Positions 7,990 to 17,230 of a stretch of DNA of 64,000 bases are shown piece after piece; position 1 is the first letter of the stretch; every line of letters begins with the position of its first letter. Source of the DNA: Oharaeibacter diazotrophicus (GTDB taxonomy: Bacteria; Pseudomonadota; Alphaproteobacteria; Rhizobiales; Pleomorphomonadaceae); contig NZ_SNXY01000011.1 in NCBI RefSeq assembly GCF_004362745.1, positions 124,001 through 188,000 of the forward strand, read 5' to 3'. The position numbers and the translations under genes were made by a program. The notes under the pieces were generated by a model. That model saw nothing but the letters and a program-made list of their open reading frames with translations, was not told the DNA's origin and did no database searches.

Positions 7990-8765
7990 ATGCGGCGCTC
8001 CACCATCATCTTCTTGATCTCGGCGATCGCCTTGGCGGGGTTGAGGCCCTTGGGGCAGGTCTGCGCGCAGTTCATGATGGTGTGGCAGCGGTAGAGCCGG
8101 AACGGGTCCTCGAGATTGTCGAGGCGCTCGCCGGTGGCCTCGTCGCGGCTGTCGATCAGCCAGCGGTAGGCCTGCAGCAGGGCGGCCGGGCCGAGGTAGC
8201 GGTCGCCGTTCCACCAGTAGCTCGGACAGGAGGTCGAGCAGCAGGCGCACAGGATGCACTCGTAGAGGCCGTCGAGCTTCTCGCGGTCGTCGCGGCTCTG
8301 CTTCCACTCGGTCTCCGGCGCCGGCGTCACCGTGTGCAGCCACGGCTCGATCGAACGGTGCTGGGCGTAGAAGTTGGTGAGGTCGGGCACGAGGTCCTTG
8401 ACCACCGCCATGTGCGGCAGCGGGTAGATCTTGATCGGCCCCTTCACCTCGTCCATGCCCTTGGTGCAGGCGAGCGTGTTCATGCCGTCGATGTTCATCG
8501 CGCAGGAACCGCAGATGCCCTCGCGGCAGGAGCGGCGGAAGGTCAGCGTCGGGTCGACCTTGTTCTTGATCCAGATCAGACCGTCCAGGATCATCGGACC
8601 GCAGTCGTCGAGGTCGACGAAATAGGTGTCGATGCGCGGGTTGCGGCCGTCGTCCGGATCCCAGCGGTAGATCCGGTATTCACGGAGCTTGGTGGCGCCG
8701 GCCGGCTTCGGCCACACCTTGCCCTCGACCATCTGCGAGTTCTTCGGCAGCGTGAGCTGGACCAT
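7986..8765 (-). CDS. sdhB: Succinate dehydrogenase iron-sulfur subunit
   Basis: This 259-residue subunit carries electrons from FAD in SdhA to quinone through three Fe-S clusters. The N-terminal [2Fe-2S] ligands are in CREGICGSC with a later cysteine. The C-terminal ferredoxin-like domain has [16 protein letters not shown] and [21 protein letters not shown] for the [4Fe-4S] and [3Fe-4S] clusters. Length and motif order are normal for alphaproteobacteria. It lies 36 bases after sdhA and its stop overlaps the apparent start of the nucleotidyltransferase gene. Confidence 0.98.
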   Translation of the reverse strand: MVQLTLPKNSQMVEGKVWPKPAGATKLREYRIYRWDPDDGRNPRIDTYFVDLDDCGPMILDGLIWIKNKVDPTLTFRRSCREGICGSCAMNIDGMNTLACTKGMDEVKGPIKIYPLPHMAVVKDLVPDLTNFYAQHRSIEPWLHTVTPAPETEWKQSRDDREKLDGLYECILCACCSTSCPSYWWNGDRYLGPAALLQAYRWLIDSRDEATGERLDNLEDPFRLYRCHTIMNCAQTCPKGLNPAKAIAEIKKMMVERRI

Positions 8766-8801
8766 CTTGGCTCTTCCTTCAGCTTCGTTCCGCCGTAGGG
8801 C

Positions 8802-10637
8802 TCAGTACACGCGCGCCTTCGGCGCGATGTACTCGATCTCGTTGGACATGGTGTAGGTGTGCACCGGGCGGTAGTCGATCGCGACGCTGCGCGCCGTGTC
8901 GTCGACGAAGGCGAGCGTGTGCTTCATCCACTCGGTGTCGTCGCGGTCGGGGAAGTCCTCGCGGGCGTGGGCGCCGCGGCTCTCCTTGCGGTTGACGGCC
9001 GAGTCCATGGTCACGACGGCCTGGACGATCAGGTTGTCGTATTCGAGCGCCTCGATCAGGTCGGTGTTCCAGATCAGCGAGCGATCGGTGACCTTGGCGT
9101 CCTCGGTGCCGGCCCAGACCTTGTGGATCAGTTCGTGACCCTCCTCCAGCACCTCGCCGGTGCGGAACACCGCGCAGTTGTTCTGCATGGTCCGCTGCAT
9201 CGAGAGGCGCAGTTCCGCGACCGGGGTGCCGCCGCTCGCGTGGCGGAAGCGGTCGAGGCGGGCGAGCGAGTTCTCGCCGGCGTTCTTCGGCAGTTCGGAG
9301 TGGCGCTGGTTCGGCTCGATGGTCTCGGCGCAGCGGGCGCCGGAGGCGCGGCCGAACACCACGAGGTCGATCAGCGAGTTGGAGCCGAGGCGGTTGGCGC
9401 CGTGCACGGAGACGCAGGCGGCCTCGCCGACGGCCATCAGGCCGGGGACGACGCAGTCCGGGTCGCCGCCCACCTTGGTCAGCACCTCGCCGTGGAAGTT
9501 GGTGGGGATGCCGCCCATGTTGTAGTGCACGGTCGGCAGCACAGGGATCGGCTCGCGCGTGACGTCGACGCCGGCGAAGATCTTGGCGCTCTCGGAGATG
9601 CCGGGCAGGCGCTCGTGCAGGATCTTCGGGTCGAGATGGTCGAGGTGCAGGAAGATGTGGTCCTTGGACTTGCCGACGCCACGGCCCTCGCGGATCTCCA
9701 TGGTCATGGCGCGCGAGACGACGTCGCGCGAGGCGAGGTCCTTGGCCGAGGGGGCGTAGCGCTCCATGAAGCGCTCGCCCTCGGAATTGGTGAGGTAGCC
9801 GCCTTCGCCGCGCGAGCCCTCGGTGATCAGACAGCCGGCGCCGTAGATGCCGGTCGGGTGGAACTGGACGAATTCCATGTCCTGCAGCGGCAGGCCGGCG
9901 CGCAGCACCATGGCGTTGCCGTCGCCGGTGCAGGTGTGCGCCGAGGTGCAGGAGAAATAGGCGCGGCCGTAGCCGCCGGTGGCGAGGATCGTCTTGTGGG
10001 CGCGGAAGCGGTGGACGGTGCCGTCGTCCATGCACAGGGCGACCACGCCGCGGCAGGCGCCGTCCTCCATGATCAGGTCGATGGCGAAATACTCGACGAA
10101 GAACTCCGCCGAATAGCGCAGCGACTGGCCGTAGAGCGTGTGCAGGATGGCGTGGCCGGTGCGGTCGGCGGCGGCGCAGGTGCGCTGGGCGCGGCCCTCG
10201 CCGTAGTTGGTGGTCATGCCGCCGAAGGGCCGCTGGTAGATCTTGCCTTCCTCGGTGCGCGAGAAGGGCACGCCCCAGTGCTCGAGCTCGTAGACCGCCG
10301 CGGGGGCGTTCTTGCAGAGATACTCGATGGCGTCCTGGTCGCCGAGCCAGTCGGAGCCCTTGACGGTGTCGTACATGTGCCAGCGCCAGTCGTCCGGCCC
10401 CATGTTGCCGAGCGAGGCGGAGATGCCGCCCTGGGCGGCGACGGTGTGCGAGCGGGTCGGGAACACCTTGGTGATGCAGGCGGTGCGCAAGCCCGCCTCG
10501 GAGGCGCCGACCACCGCGCGCAGGCCCGCGCCGCCGGCGCCGACCACGACGACGTCGAAGGTGTGGTCCACGAAGGTGTAGGCGCGGCCGCCCACGGTGA
10601 AGCCCTTCGCGGTGCCGGGGGTGTTGGACTGCGCCAT
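8802..10637 (-). CDS. sdhA: Succinate dehydrogenase flavoprotein subunit
   Basis: A 611-residue catalytic subunit that oxidises succinate to fumarate in the TCA cycle and complex II. It has the dinucleotide-binding [13 protein letters not shown] near residue 30, the covalent FAD histidine at about residue 64 (SHTVAAQGG), and the active-site [21 protein letters not shown] block. The C-terminal [17 protein letters not shown] region is also standard. It is two bases from the end of sdhD, consistent with one operon, sdhCDAB. Confidence 0.98.
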   Translation of the reverse strand: MAQSNTPGTAKGFTVGGRAYTFVDHTFDVVVVGAGGAGLRAVVGASEAGLRTACITKVFPTRSHTVAAQGGISASLGNMGPDDWRWHMYDTVKGSDWLGDQDAIEYLCKNAPAAVYELEHWGVPFSRTEEGKIYQRPFGGMTTNYGEGRAQRTCAAADRTGHAILHTLYGQSLRYSAEFFVEYFAIDLIMEDGACRGVVALCMDDGTVHRFRAHKTILATGGYGRAYFSCTSAHTCTGDGNAMVLRAGLPLQDMEFVQFHPTGIYGAGCLITEGSRGEGGYLTNSEGERFMERYAPSAKDLASRDVVSRAMTMEIREGRGVGKSKDHIFLHLDHLDPKILHERLPGISESAKIFAGVDVTREPIPVLPTVHYNMGGIPTNFHGEVLTKVGGDPDCVVPGLMAVGEAACVSVHGANRLGSNSLIDLVVFGRASGARCAETIEPNQRHSELPKNAGENSLARLDRFRHASGGTPVAELRLSMQRTMQNNCAVFRTGEVLEEGHELIHKVWAGTEDAKVTDRSLIWNTDLIEALEYDNLIVQAVVTMDSAVNRKESRGAHAREDFPDRDDTEWMKHTLAFVDDTARSVAIDYRPVHTYTMSNEIEYIAPKARVY

Positions 10638-10639
10638 GT

Positions 10640-11032
10640 TCAGGCTCCGAAACCGATCTTGACGAGGGCGACGACGGACGCGAGGCCGACGAGGCCGCAG
10701 AAGAAGGTGTTGGCGACGAGCGCGAGGATCTTGAGGTTGTCCGTGTGGACGTAGTCCTCGACGATCACCTGCATGCCGATCTTCATGTGCCAGACGATCG
10801 AGACGACCATGCCGATCGTCAGGACGTTGAGCACCGGGTTGGCGAGGGCGGCGCGGACGTCGGCGTAGGTGCCGGCCTGCAGCGCGATCACCACGACGAC
10901 GAAGACCGCCGTCAGGATCAGGTTGGCGGCGGCGGTGACGCGCTGGCGCCAGAAGTGCTCGGTGCCCGACTTGGCGGAGCCGAGGCCGCGGACCTTGCCG
11001 AGCGGCGTGCGCATGGACTGGGACTTGGCCAT
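10640..11032 (-). CDS. sdhD: Succinate dehydrogenase membrane anchor subunit
   Basis: A 130-residue protein with three transmembrane helices (roughly residues 28-50, 60-85 and 100-125). [16 protein letters not shown] holds the heme-side His and the Asp-Tyr pair near the quinone site. Together with SdhC it anchors SdhAB in the inner membrane. The start at 11032 gives [21 protein letters not shown], the common alphaproteobacterial N-terminus. It begins 11 bases after the sdhC stop. Confidence 0.95.
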   Translation of the reverse strand: MAKSQSMRTPLGKVRGLGSAKSGTEHFWRQRVTAAANLILTAVFVVVVIALQAGTYADVRAALANPVLNVLTIGMVVSIVWHMKIGMQVIVEDYVHTDNLKILALVANTFFCGLVGLASVVALVKIGFGA

Positions 11033-11043
11033 GATGTCAGACC

Positions 11044-11442
11044 TCAGGCGACGACGAAGGCGACGATCCACAGGATCAGGGTGAGCGCGACCGAGCCGAC
11101 GATGGTCGCCTTGGCCATGAAGTTGCGCGCCTCGAGGCCGAAGCCGTAGCCGAGGTCCCAGATGAAGTGGCGGATGCCGCCGAGGGCGTGGTGGACGAGG
11201 GCCCAGGTGAAGCCGAACAGCACGAGCTGGCCGAACCAGGAGCCGAAGAAGGCGCTCGCGCAGGCGAAGGCCGCCGGCCCGCTCGCGGCGGCGACGAACC
11301 ACCATGCCAGCAGCGCCATGCCGAAATAGAGGCCCGCGCCGGTGATGCGATGGACGATCGACATCGTCATCGTCAGGATCGGGCGGAAGATCTGGAGGTG
11401 CGGCGAGAGCGGCCGCGAAACGGCGGGTCTGGCGTCGGCCAT
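11044..11442 (-). CDS. sdhC: Succinate dehydrogenase cytochrome b556 subunit
   Basis: A 132-residue protein with three transmembrane helices. RPLSPHLQIF and SIVHRITG are the family signature holding the quinone-site Ser and Arg. HHALGGIRHFIWDLG contains the heme b ligand His. It is the first gene of sdhCDAB. Upstream lies a 390-base spacer with a near-perfect 20-bp palindrome about 62 bases from the start codon. Confidence 0.96.
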   Translation of the reverse strand: MADARPAVSRPLSPHLQIFRPILTMTMSIVHRITGAGLYFGMALLAWWFVAAASGPAAFACASAFFGSWFGQLVLFGFTWALVHHALGGIRHFIWDLGYGFGLEARNFMAKATIVGSVALTLILWIVAFVVA

Positions 11443-11832
11443 CGGTCTCTTGATCCCCTCGGCTCTGCGGCGGACGGAAGCTCGGTCCTTCCGAACACGT
11501 CACCTGACGTTTACGTAAGCGTCAAGTGATTGATCGTCTTCGGTTTCTTCTAGCTTCTCGGTCCCCTTGCGTCAAAGGCCATCTTGCAGCGCAATAAGTC
11601 TAATGCGCCCGAACCGCGCGCCGTCGGCGGCCGGCGCAGCGGAGACGGGGGTAACGTTTCGGTGAGGCCGGCGGAAGGGGCCGAGGTGTCGCTGCGGCGG
11701 CCGGCCGCGGGGTGTACCGAGCCTTAACCCTGGCGCGAGGTTTCCGGCGGTACGTCTCGACACGGGTGGCACCGGAAGGCGATCTACACCCGCGGGTGCC
11801 ACCGACGGTGGCGCCAACGGAGACGAACCGCC
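11443..11832. other. Divergent intergenic region between sdhC and the Tat-exported protein gene
   Basis: This 390-base spacer has no convincing gene. It contains the palindrome at 11505-11524 and a relatively A/T-rich patch around 11525-11610. The rest is GC-rich and featureless. It should hold promoters for both the sdh operon (minus strand) and the gene at 11833 (plus strand). Confidence 0.6.
11505..11524 (-). promoter_or_regulatory. Palindromic operator candidate upstream of sdhCDAB
   Basis: TGACGTTTACGTAAGCGTCA is a 20-bp inverted repeat with a single mismatched pair. A TTGACG that could serve as a -35 box reads on the minus strand within it, but no good -10 box was found. A related sequence lies upstream of mdh (54788-54808). 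The shape resembles sites of MerR-type regulators such as LiuR, as recalled from the family and not checked. Confidence 0.55.
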
Positions 11833-11907
11833 ATGCTCGACCGCCGCAGCTTCCTCGCCGCCACCCTCGGCGCGGCGACCTTCCCGATGCCGGCGCTCGC
11901 GCGCGCG
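11833..11907 (+). repeat. 75-bp near-identical direct repeat encoding the signal peptide (copy 1)
   Basis: The first 25 codons match those at 13114-13188 at 73 of 75 bases, and both differences are synonymous. The match stops abruptly on both sides, with upstream DNA and mature coding sequence unlike. Confidence 0.85.
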
Positions 11908-12981
11908 GCGCTGACGCTGCGGGTGATCGCGCAGCGGGAGTGCCGGGTGGAGGGGCAGCGGGAATGGGCCGTCTATCCGACGCTGGCGGCGACGCCGGGC
12001 GGCAAGGTCGCGGCCATGTGGGGCTCCGTCATGGACGACGGCGTGGACACCTACGTGCAGATTCTGACGCCCACCCTCTCGCCGCGCTCAAAGCCGGTCA
12101 ATGTGCGGGGGGCCGGCATGGTGCACCACGCGGTCGGGATGTCGCGGACGGGCGGCGTGGCGTTGACCGGTGTCGCGACCGGCAGCACGGCAACGCCGTT
12201 CACCTTCGACGGGGCGCTCGCGGGACCGGAGATCCAGCTGACGCGCCGCGACGCCCGCGTGTGCATCTACGAACCGGCGGTCTGCACGCTGGCCGACGGC
12301 TCCTTCATGACGGCCTGGCGGGCCGAAAGTCGGGATTCGTCCTATTTCGGAGCCGCGGGTCTGGTGATCGGTCCCGACGGGCGGCGGCGGACGGGCCTGT
12401 TCAACCTGTTCAAGCGCTACCAGCACTACGGGGCGTGGGTCTTCATCGAGGCGCTGGTTCCCGCCGGCGACGGGGCCGTGGTGGTCGGAACCCTCGACGA
12501 GCGGGGTGGCCTACCGGACGGGCAGTCGACCACGCCGCGTTCGATGCGGATGCGGCGCGTCGGCCCCCGCGGCCAGCTCGGTCCGGTCACGGAGATCGCC
12601 ACGGGGTTCGACTGGGCGGTCGGCGGGGCGGTCGGGCTGCGCGACCGCGTCGCCCTGTTCTGGTGCGTCGGCGGCACGCTGTACGGCGGGCTCTACGCGC
12701 CGAACGGGGTGTGCGTGCGCGACTTCGAGCCGGTGCCCGACGTGCCTCCACCGGTGATGCGGGTCGCCTCCAACAAGATGCTGGTGCCGCTCGGCGGCGG
12801 TCGCCTGTTCAACTACGCCGGCCTCGTGGTCCACGACCTCTCGACCGGCCGGGTCGTCGCCCGGTTCGACGATCCCCGGGAGAACTGGGGGGAAGCGTCG
12901 GCCGCCGCGGCACTGGGGCACGGACGCGTCGCGATCGCCAACGGCAACTACCCGTATCTGACGACGCTCGCGATCGAGTGA
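11833..12981 (+). CDS. Tat-exported hypothetical protein (copy 1 of a signal-peptide-sharing pair)
   Basis: A 382-residue protein whose N-terminus MLDRRSFLAATLGAATFPMP ends in ALARA. It has a twin-arginine motif (RRSFL) and AxA cleavage site, so it is probably exported folded by Tat. The mature part contains repeated short Gly-rich strands such as GGKVAAMW, DGSFMTAW and GHGRVAIAN, which suggests a beta-propeller-like fold. No catalytic motif was recognised. The first 25 residues equal those of the gene at 13114. The start is fixed by the signal peptide; no strong ribosome site was seen. Confidence 0.7.
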   Translation: MLDRRSFLAATLGAATFPMPALARAALTLRVIAQRECRVEGQREWAVYPTLAATPGGKVAAMWGSVMDDGVDTYVQILTPTLSPRSKPVNVRGAGMVHHAVGMSRTGGVALTGVATGSTATPFTFDGALAGPEIQLTRRDARVCIYEPAVCTLADGSFMTAWRAESRDSSYFGAAGLVIGPDGRRRTGLFNLFKRYQHYGAWVFIEALVPAGDGAVVVGTLDERGGLPDGQSTTPRSMRMRRVGPRGQLGPVTEIATGFDWAVGGAVGLRDRVALFWCVGGTLYGGLYAPNGVCVRDFEPVPDVPPPVMRVASNKMLVPLGGGRLFNYAGLVVHDLSTGRVVARFDDPRENWGEASAAAALGHGRVAIANGNYPYLTTLAIE

Positions 12982-13113
12982 CGCGGGCCGCGTGCCCCCG
13001 GCGGCGCGGCACGTCGCCTCGCCGACCCGGTCGCCCGGGTGGCGTGGAGCGCCCGCCTCGACGGATTTCCGCGACGCCGATCTCCGGTGTCGCCACGGTA
13101 TGGGGGACAGACC

Positions 13114-13188
13114 ATGCTCGACCGCCGCAGCTTCCTCGCCGCCACCCTCGGGGCGGCGACCTTCCCGATGCCGGCGCTCGCGCGTGCG
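13114..13188 (+). repeat. 75-bp near-identical direct repeat encoding the signal peptide (copy 2)
   Basis: This is the partner of 11833-11907, with two synonymous differences in 75 bases. Confidence 0.85.
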
Positions 13189-14244
13189 GAACCCGCTATC
13201 GTCCGTATCCGCGAGACGCCTCTCGTGGGGCCGGATCCGGATGCTCCGGATCATGCGCTCGCGGCGGGGTGCCTATTGGTTCGGAACCCGGCCGGCGGCC
13301 TTCTCGCGGTCTGGCAGCAAGGGGAGTCGCCGGCGACGCAGGTGCTCGCGCATCGCTTCACCGACGGGCTGCGGCCGGTCGGTGGCTATCGTCGGCTTCC
13401 GACCAGGAACGGGAGCGGGCTCTACGGTTTCGCACTCGGCGACGGCGGCGGGCTCTACAGCAGCCAAGCCGGATACCGGCGCGTCACCCTGGCCGGCGCC
13501 CCGGCCGGGCCCGTGGTCCCGTATCTGCCGGGTACGGACAAGCGCAACTACGCATTCGACGATCTCGTCGCCACGTCGAACGGCCGCTTCCATGCGCAGG
13601 GCTGGGTCGTTCATCTCGACGAGGACGGGCAGCCGAAGAATCCCGGCGGGGTATTCCTCTCCGCCGATGGGCGGCCGCTGACGCGCCCCTACGAGATCGT
13701 CGCCGATGCGGGTGTGGTGCTGAGCGACGTCGCGACGGTCGCCTGCGGCGACGGCGTGCTCGCCCTGGTCGCCGTGTGCACCGAAACGAAGCGCCGGATC
13801 TACGTGCGCAAGGTCGCCTTCGGCGGCAGGCTCGGCCCGGCCCATCTCTTGGAAGAGGTCGACGAGGACGGCATGGGACCGGTGCTGCGCATCGCCGACC
13901 TCGGGGGCGGACGCTTCGCCGTCCACTGGCTGTGCGGCGGATCCTACGCGGCGGTCAACCGCGTGGTCGTCGTCGATGCCGCCGCCAAGCCGCTCGCGAC
14001 GTTCGACGTCGGTTATCTCGGCTCCCAGGTCGCCCTCTTCCCGGCGGGGAAGGGGCGGATCGCGGTGGCCAACTTCGACGGTTGGACGCTGATCGACCGG
14101 CGGAAGGGGGCGGTCTCGAGGGTCCCCGTCGAGCCCGGCAATCCGTTGGCGAACGTGATTGCGGTCGGACCGGACCTCTTCGCCGGCGTCGTCGAGGATC
14201 GGCGGATACGGCGTGGCGCCATCGAGTTGTGGCGCCTGCGCTGA
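13114..14244 (+). CDS. Tat-exported hypothetical protein (copy 2 of a signal-peptide-sharing pair)
   Basis: A 376-residue protein starting with the same 25 residues as the gene at 11833, including RRSFL and ALARA. The mature part aligns only loosely. Shared features are repeated Gly-rich strands (GGLLAVWQQ, GGRFAVHW, KGRIAVAN) suggesting a propeller-like fold and a late A-x-ANF/ANG strand. The start at 13114 matches copy 1; an upstream in-frame ATG at 13039 would put a charged stretch before the signal peptide. It lies 132 bases after copy 1 and faces the mesaconyl-CoA hydratase gene. Function is unknown. Confidence 0.7.
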   Translation: MLDRRSFLAATLGAATFPMPALARAEPAIVRIRETPLVGPDPDAPDHALAAGCLLVRNPAGGLLAVWQQGESPATQVLAHRFTDGLRPVGGYRRLPTRNGSGLYGFALGDGGGLYSSQAGYRRVTLAGAPAGPVVPYLPGTDKRNYAFDDLVATSNGRFHAQGWVVHLDEDGQPKNPGGVFLSADGRPLTRPYEIVADAGVVLSDVATVACGDGVLALVAVCTETKRRIYVRKVAFGGRLGPAHLLEEVDEDGMGPVLRIADLGGGRFAVHWLCGGSYAAVNRVVVVDAAAKPLATFDVGYLGSQVALFPAGKGRIAVANFDGWTLIDRRKGAVSRVPVEPGNPLANVIAVGPDLFAGVVEDRRIRRGAIELWRLR

Positions 14245-14340
14245 CGGGACGCCGACCGGTCGCGAGCAGATGCGCGACGGAGGTCGCGCCCGCACCGGGA
14301 TCGCGGCACCGTGCGGATCGGCGCCGCTCCCGCGCGCCGC

Positions 14341-15393
14341 TCAGCGCGGCAGCAGCAGCCACCAGTCGAGGTCGAGCACGACGGCGGGGTCGTCGCGGCC
14401 GTCGTCGCCCTTGTCGGGGAAGGCGGCGCAGGGCTGGTCCTTGGTGGCGACGAGGCGGACGCGGAGCGCGCCGACGTCGTCGCGGCCGGGGATGGCGCGG
14501 CTGTCGAGGATCTCGGACCAGGCGTAGATGGTGTCGCCGGCGAAGGACGGCGCGACGTGGCGGCCGCCGTTGATCGCGGCGACGGCGAAGGCGTTGCCGA
14601 GGCCGTTGAAGGTGAGCGCGCGCGCCGTCGAGATGACGTGGCCGCCGTAGACGAGGCGGCGGCCGAAGCGGCCCTTGCCCTCGGTGTGCTGGTTGAAGTG
14701 CACCTTGGCCGTGTTCTGGTAGAGCCGGCAGGCCATCTGGTGCTCGGCCTCCTCGATGGTGGTGCCGTCGACGTGGTCGATGCGCTCGCCGACCGCGTAG
14801 TCGCCCCAGCGGTGCGGGCTGCCGGAAAGGGCGTCGTCCCAGCCGGACAGGTCGAGGCGCGGCACCGCGGCGCCGAGGGCGTCGGGCGGCAGGTGCGCCG
14901 GCAGGACCGGCACCACCGCCGTCGGCGCCGGGGTGGATTCGTCGCGCTTGCGGACCATCACCCAGCGGGCGTAGTCGAGCACCTCGACGCCGTTCTGGTT
15001 GGTGCCGGTGGAGCGGACGTAGACGACGCCGGTCTTGCCGTTGGAATTCTCCTTGAGGCCGATCACCTCGGAGACGGTGGAGAGCGTGTCGCCCGGGAAG
15101 ACCGGCGCCAGGAAGCGGCAGCCGGCGTAGCCGAGGTTGGCGACCGCGTTGAGTGAGACGTCCGGCACGGTCTTGCCGAACACGACGTGGAACACCAGGA
15201 GGTCGTCGACCGGCGCGCGCTCGTAGCCGATCGCGCGGGCGAAGGCGTCGGACGACTGCACCGCGAAGCGGTTGCCGTAGAGCGCTTGGTAGAGCGCGAC
15301 GTCGCCGGCCGTCACCGTGCGCGGGGTCGCGTGGCGCAGAACCTGCCCGACCGCGAAATCCTCGAAGAAATTGCCGGGGTTGGTCTTGGTCAC
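14341..15393 (-). CDS. mch: Mesaconyl-CoA hydratase (double MaoC/hotdog)
   Basis: A 350-residue protein with two hotdog (MaoC-like) halves. The N-terminus TKTNPGNFFEDFAVGQVLRHATPRTVTAGD, followed by QSSDAFARAIGYERAPVDDLLVFHVVFGKTVPD, closely fits mesaconyl-CoA hydratase (Mch, also MeaC). That enzyme hydrates mesaconyl-C1-CoA to beta-methylmalyl-CoA in the ethylmalonyl-CoA pathway of acetyl-CoA assimilation. The GTG start at 15393 is preferred because GGAGG and GGAG lie upstream and the product then begins at the conserved segment; an ATG at 15435 adds 14 residues. No other pathway gene is adjacent. Confidence 0.85.
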   Translation of the reverse strand: MTKTNPGNFFEDFAVGQVLRHATPRTVTAGDVALYQALYGNRFAVQSSDAFARAIGYERAPVDDLLVFHVVFGKTVPDVSLNAVANLGYAGCRFLAPVFPGDTLSTVSEVIGLKENSNGKTGVVYVRSTGTNQNGVEVLDYARWVMVRKRDESTPAPTAVVPVLPAHLPPDALGAAVPRLDLSGWDDALSGSPHRWGDYAVGERIDHVDGTTIEEAEHQMACRLYQNTAKVHFNQHTEGKGRFGRRLVYGGHVISTARALTFNGLGNAFAVAAINGGRHVAPSFAGDTIYAWSEILDSRAIPGRDDVGALRVRLVATKDQPCAAFPDKGDDGRDDPAVVLDLDWWLLLPR

Positions 15394-15495
15394 GGCTCCG
15401 CCTCCCGCATCCGGCGCCGATGCTGCGCCGCACATCGTCTAGAGGAGGCGGCGGAGCCTTGTCAGCCCCGCCGAAGGTCGCGGCGCCGGCCGTCC

Positions 15496-15918
15496 TCACG
15501 GGCACTGGACGTGGAGGTCGAAGGCCTTGTCGACGCGGGTGCCGTCGCGCTTGTGCAGGACGACGATCACGCTCTTGGAGAAGTCGACGCCCGGGAAGCC
15601 GGAGGACGTCGCCGTCCAGGCGGTCTGGATGAAATAGGGGTTGCGGCCGGCCGGGTCGGTGCCCTCGACGTCGAACGGGTCGCCGAAGGCCTTCGGCGTC
15701 GCCACGGCGACGCAGGCGCGCATGTCGCGGGCGAAGCGGACCTCGTAGCGGCCGAGCGCGCGCTTCGTCACGCCGACCACGCCGGCGGTGCGGGCGACGA
15801 CGCCGCCGGTGGCGGTGACGCCGACGCTGTCGAAGGAGGGGGCGGCGACCGCGGGGGCGGCGAGGGCGGCGAGGGTGGCGAAGGCGGTGAGGGCGAGGGG
15901 GGCGAGGCGTCTCGACAT
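15496..15918 (-). CDS. Secreted hypothetical protein
   Basis: A 140-residue protein with a signal peptide (MSRRLAPLALTAFATLAALAAPAVAA). The mature part of about 114 residues has two cysteines (RACVAV and the C-terminal VQC), which could form a disulfide, and a strand-rich pattern ending in FDLHVQCP. It resembles small secreted rhizobial proteins of unknown role. It lies 102 bases upstream of the mch start on the same strand. Confidence 0.65.
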   Translation of the reverse strand: MSRRLAPLALTAFATLAALAAPAVAAPSFDSVGVTATGGVVARTAGVVGVTKRALGRYEVRFARDMRACVAVATPKAFGDPFDVEGTDPAGRNPYFIQTAWTATSSGFPGVDFSKSVIVVLHKRDGTRVDKAFDLHVQCP

Positions 15919-16115
15919 GGTTCGGATCTCCGGGAGACCGGCACCACCGGCGGTGCGGTCGACGGGGACATCATCGTTCTCGCCGCAGAGAGCGGCTGTT
16001 TCCGAGGTTACAGGGCGGCCGGATTAACCTTTACATCAGGTTCACGTCGCCGTTACGGGCCTTCTTAAGGGTTTCGACGTAGGATCCGGCAGGTTTCGTG
16101 ACACGGAGACGTCGG

Positions 16116-17150
16116 ATGTCGCACGCGAGCGAGCGGGTCGACTGGATCGATACGGCGAAGGCGATCTGCATCGTCTTCGTGGTGATGATGCACTCGACCC
16201 TCGGCGTCGAGAAGGCAGCTGGCGCCACCGGGTTCATGACCCACGTGGTCGAATTCGCCAAGCCGTTCCGGATGCCGGATTTCTTCCTGGTCGCCGGCCT
16301 CTTCCTCGGCAAGGCGATCCGGCGCGACTGGCGCACCTTCCTCGACCGCCGCGTCGTGCACTTCTTCTATTTCTACGTGGTCTGGCTGGTGGTGCAGTTC
16401 GCCTTCAAGGCGCCCGGCATGGTGGCCGACGACGGCGTCGCCGAGACGCTCCGGCTGTTCGCGACCTCGCTGTTCCTCGAGCCGTTCGGCACGCTGTGGT
16501 TCATCTGGATCCTGCCGTTCTTCGCTCTCGCGGTGCGGCTGACCCGGACGGTGCCGGTGTGGGCGATGCTGGCGCTCGCCGCCGCCGCCGAGATCGCGCC
16601 GGTCGAGACCGGCTGGGTCGCGATCGACGAGACCGCCGCCCGCTTCGTCTACTTCTACGCCGGCTACGCCTTCGCGCCGACGATCTTCCGCCTCGCCGCC
16701 GGGGCCGCGGTGCGGCCGGCGCTCGGGCTCGGCTATCTCGCCGCCTGGGCGGCGGTGAACGGCACGGCGGTCCACTTCGGTTGGGCGTCGCTGCCCGGCG
16801 TGTCGCTGGTGCTCGGCGCGCTCGGGGCGATGGCGATCGTGACCGTGTCGAGCCTGATCGCGAGCCTGCCCACGATCGTGCCGCCGTTCAGGTTCGTCGG
16901 CGAGAATTCGCTGGTGGTCTACCTCGGCTTCTTCCTGCCGATGGTGGTGACGCGCGAGGCGCTGCTGCGCACCGGCGTGATCGCCGACATCGGCTGGATC
17001 TCCCTGATCACCACAGTGACGGCCGTGGTGGTGCCGTTCCTGATGTGGCGGGCGGCGCTTGCGGTCGGCGCGACCTTCCTCTACGAGCGCCCCGCCTTCG
17101 CCCGCGTCGACCGGCCGCGCCGGGTGGCGGCGGTCGCCCCGGCGGAGTGA
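16116..17150 (+). CDS. Acyltransferase 3 family membrane protein
   Basis: A 344-residue integral membrane protein with about ten hydrophobic helices. It opens with RVDWIDTAKAICIVFVVMMHS, the typical acyltransferase-3 start (D-x-x-K/R-A...H) carrying the catalytic His. FRMPDFFLVAGLFLG and FWFIWILPFF-like segments follow. Family members O-acylate surface glycans, succinylate periplasmic glucans, or modify lipids; the substrate is unknown here. The start at 16116 follows GGAG; a GTG at 16098 is possible. Confidence 0.85.
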   Translation: MSHASERVDWIDTAKAICIVFVVMMHSTLGVEKAAGATGFMTHVVEFAKPFRMPDFFLVAGLFLGKAIRRDWRTFLDRRVVHFFYFYVVWLVVQFAFKAPGMVADDGVAETLRLFATSLFLEPFGTLWFIWILPFFALAVRLTRTVPVWAMLALAAAAEIAPVETGWVAIDETAARFVYFYAGYAFAPTIFRLAAGAAVRPALGLGYLAAWAAVNGTAVHFGWASLPGVSLVLGALGAMAIVTVSSLIASLPTIVPPFRFVGENSLVVYLGFFLPMVVTREALLRTGVIADIGWISLITTVTAVVVPFLMWRAALAVGATFLYERPAFARVDRPRRVAAVAPAE

Positions 17151-17230
17151 CGGCGGGAGGGGTCCGGGCCGACGGGGGGGCGGCACGGCGAGGCTTTCGC
17201 CGGAGGGCTCGGCGGGGCATAGTCCCGGCC

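Noticed and set aside
11572-11817. An 81-codon minus-strand frame in the sdhC upstream region
   Set aside because: It is Pro/Arg-rich with no ribosome site and is placed in a promoter region; typical of chance frames in high-GC DNA.
16496-17230. A long in-frame extension upstream of polA overlapping the acyltransferase gene
   Set aside because: It reads the acyltransferase gene in another frame and has Arg/Gly-rich sequence; the ATG at 17231 directly before the conserved exonuclease domain is the better start.
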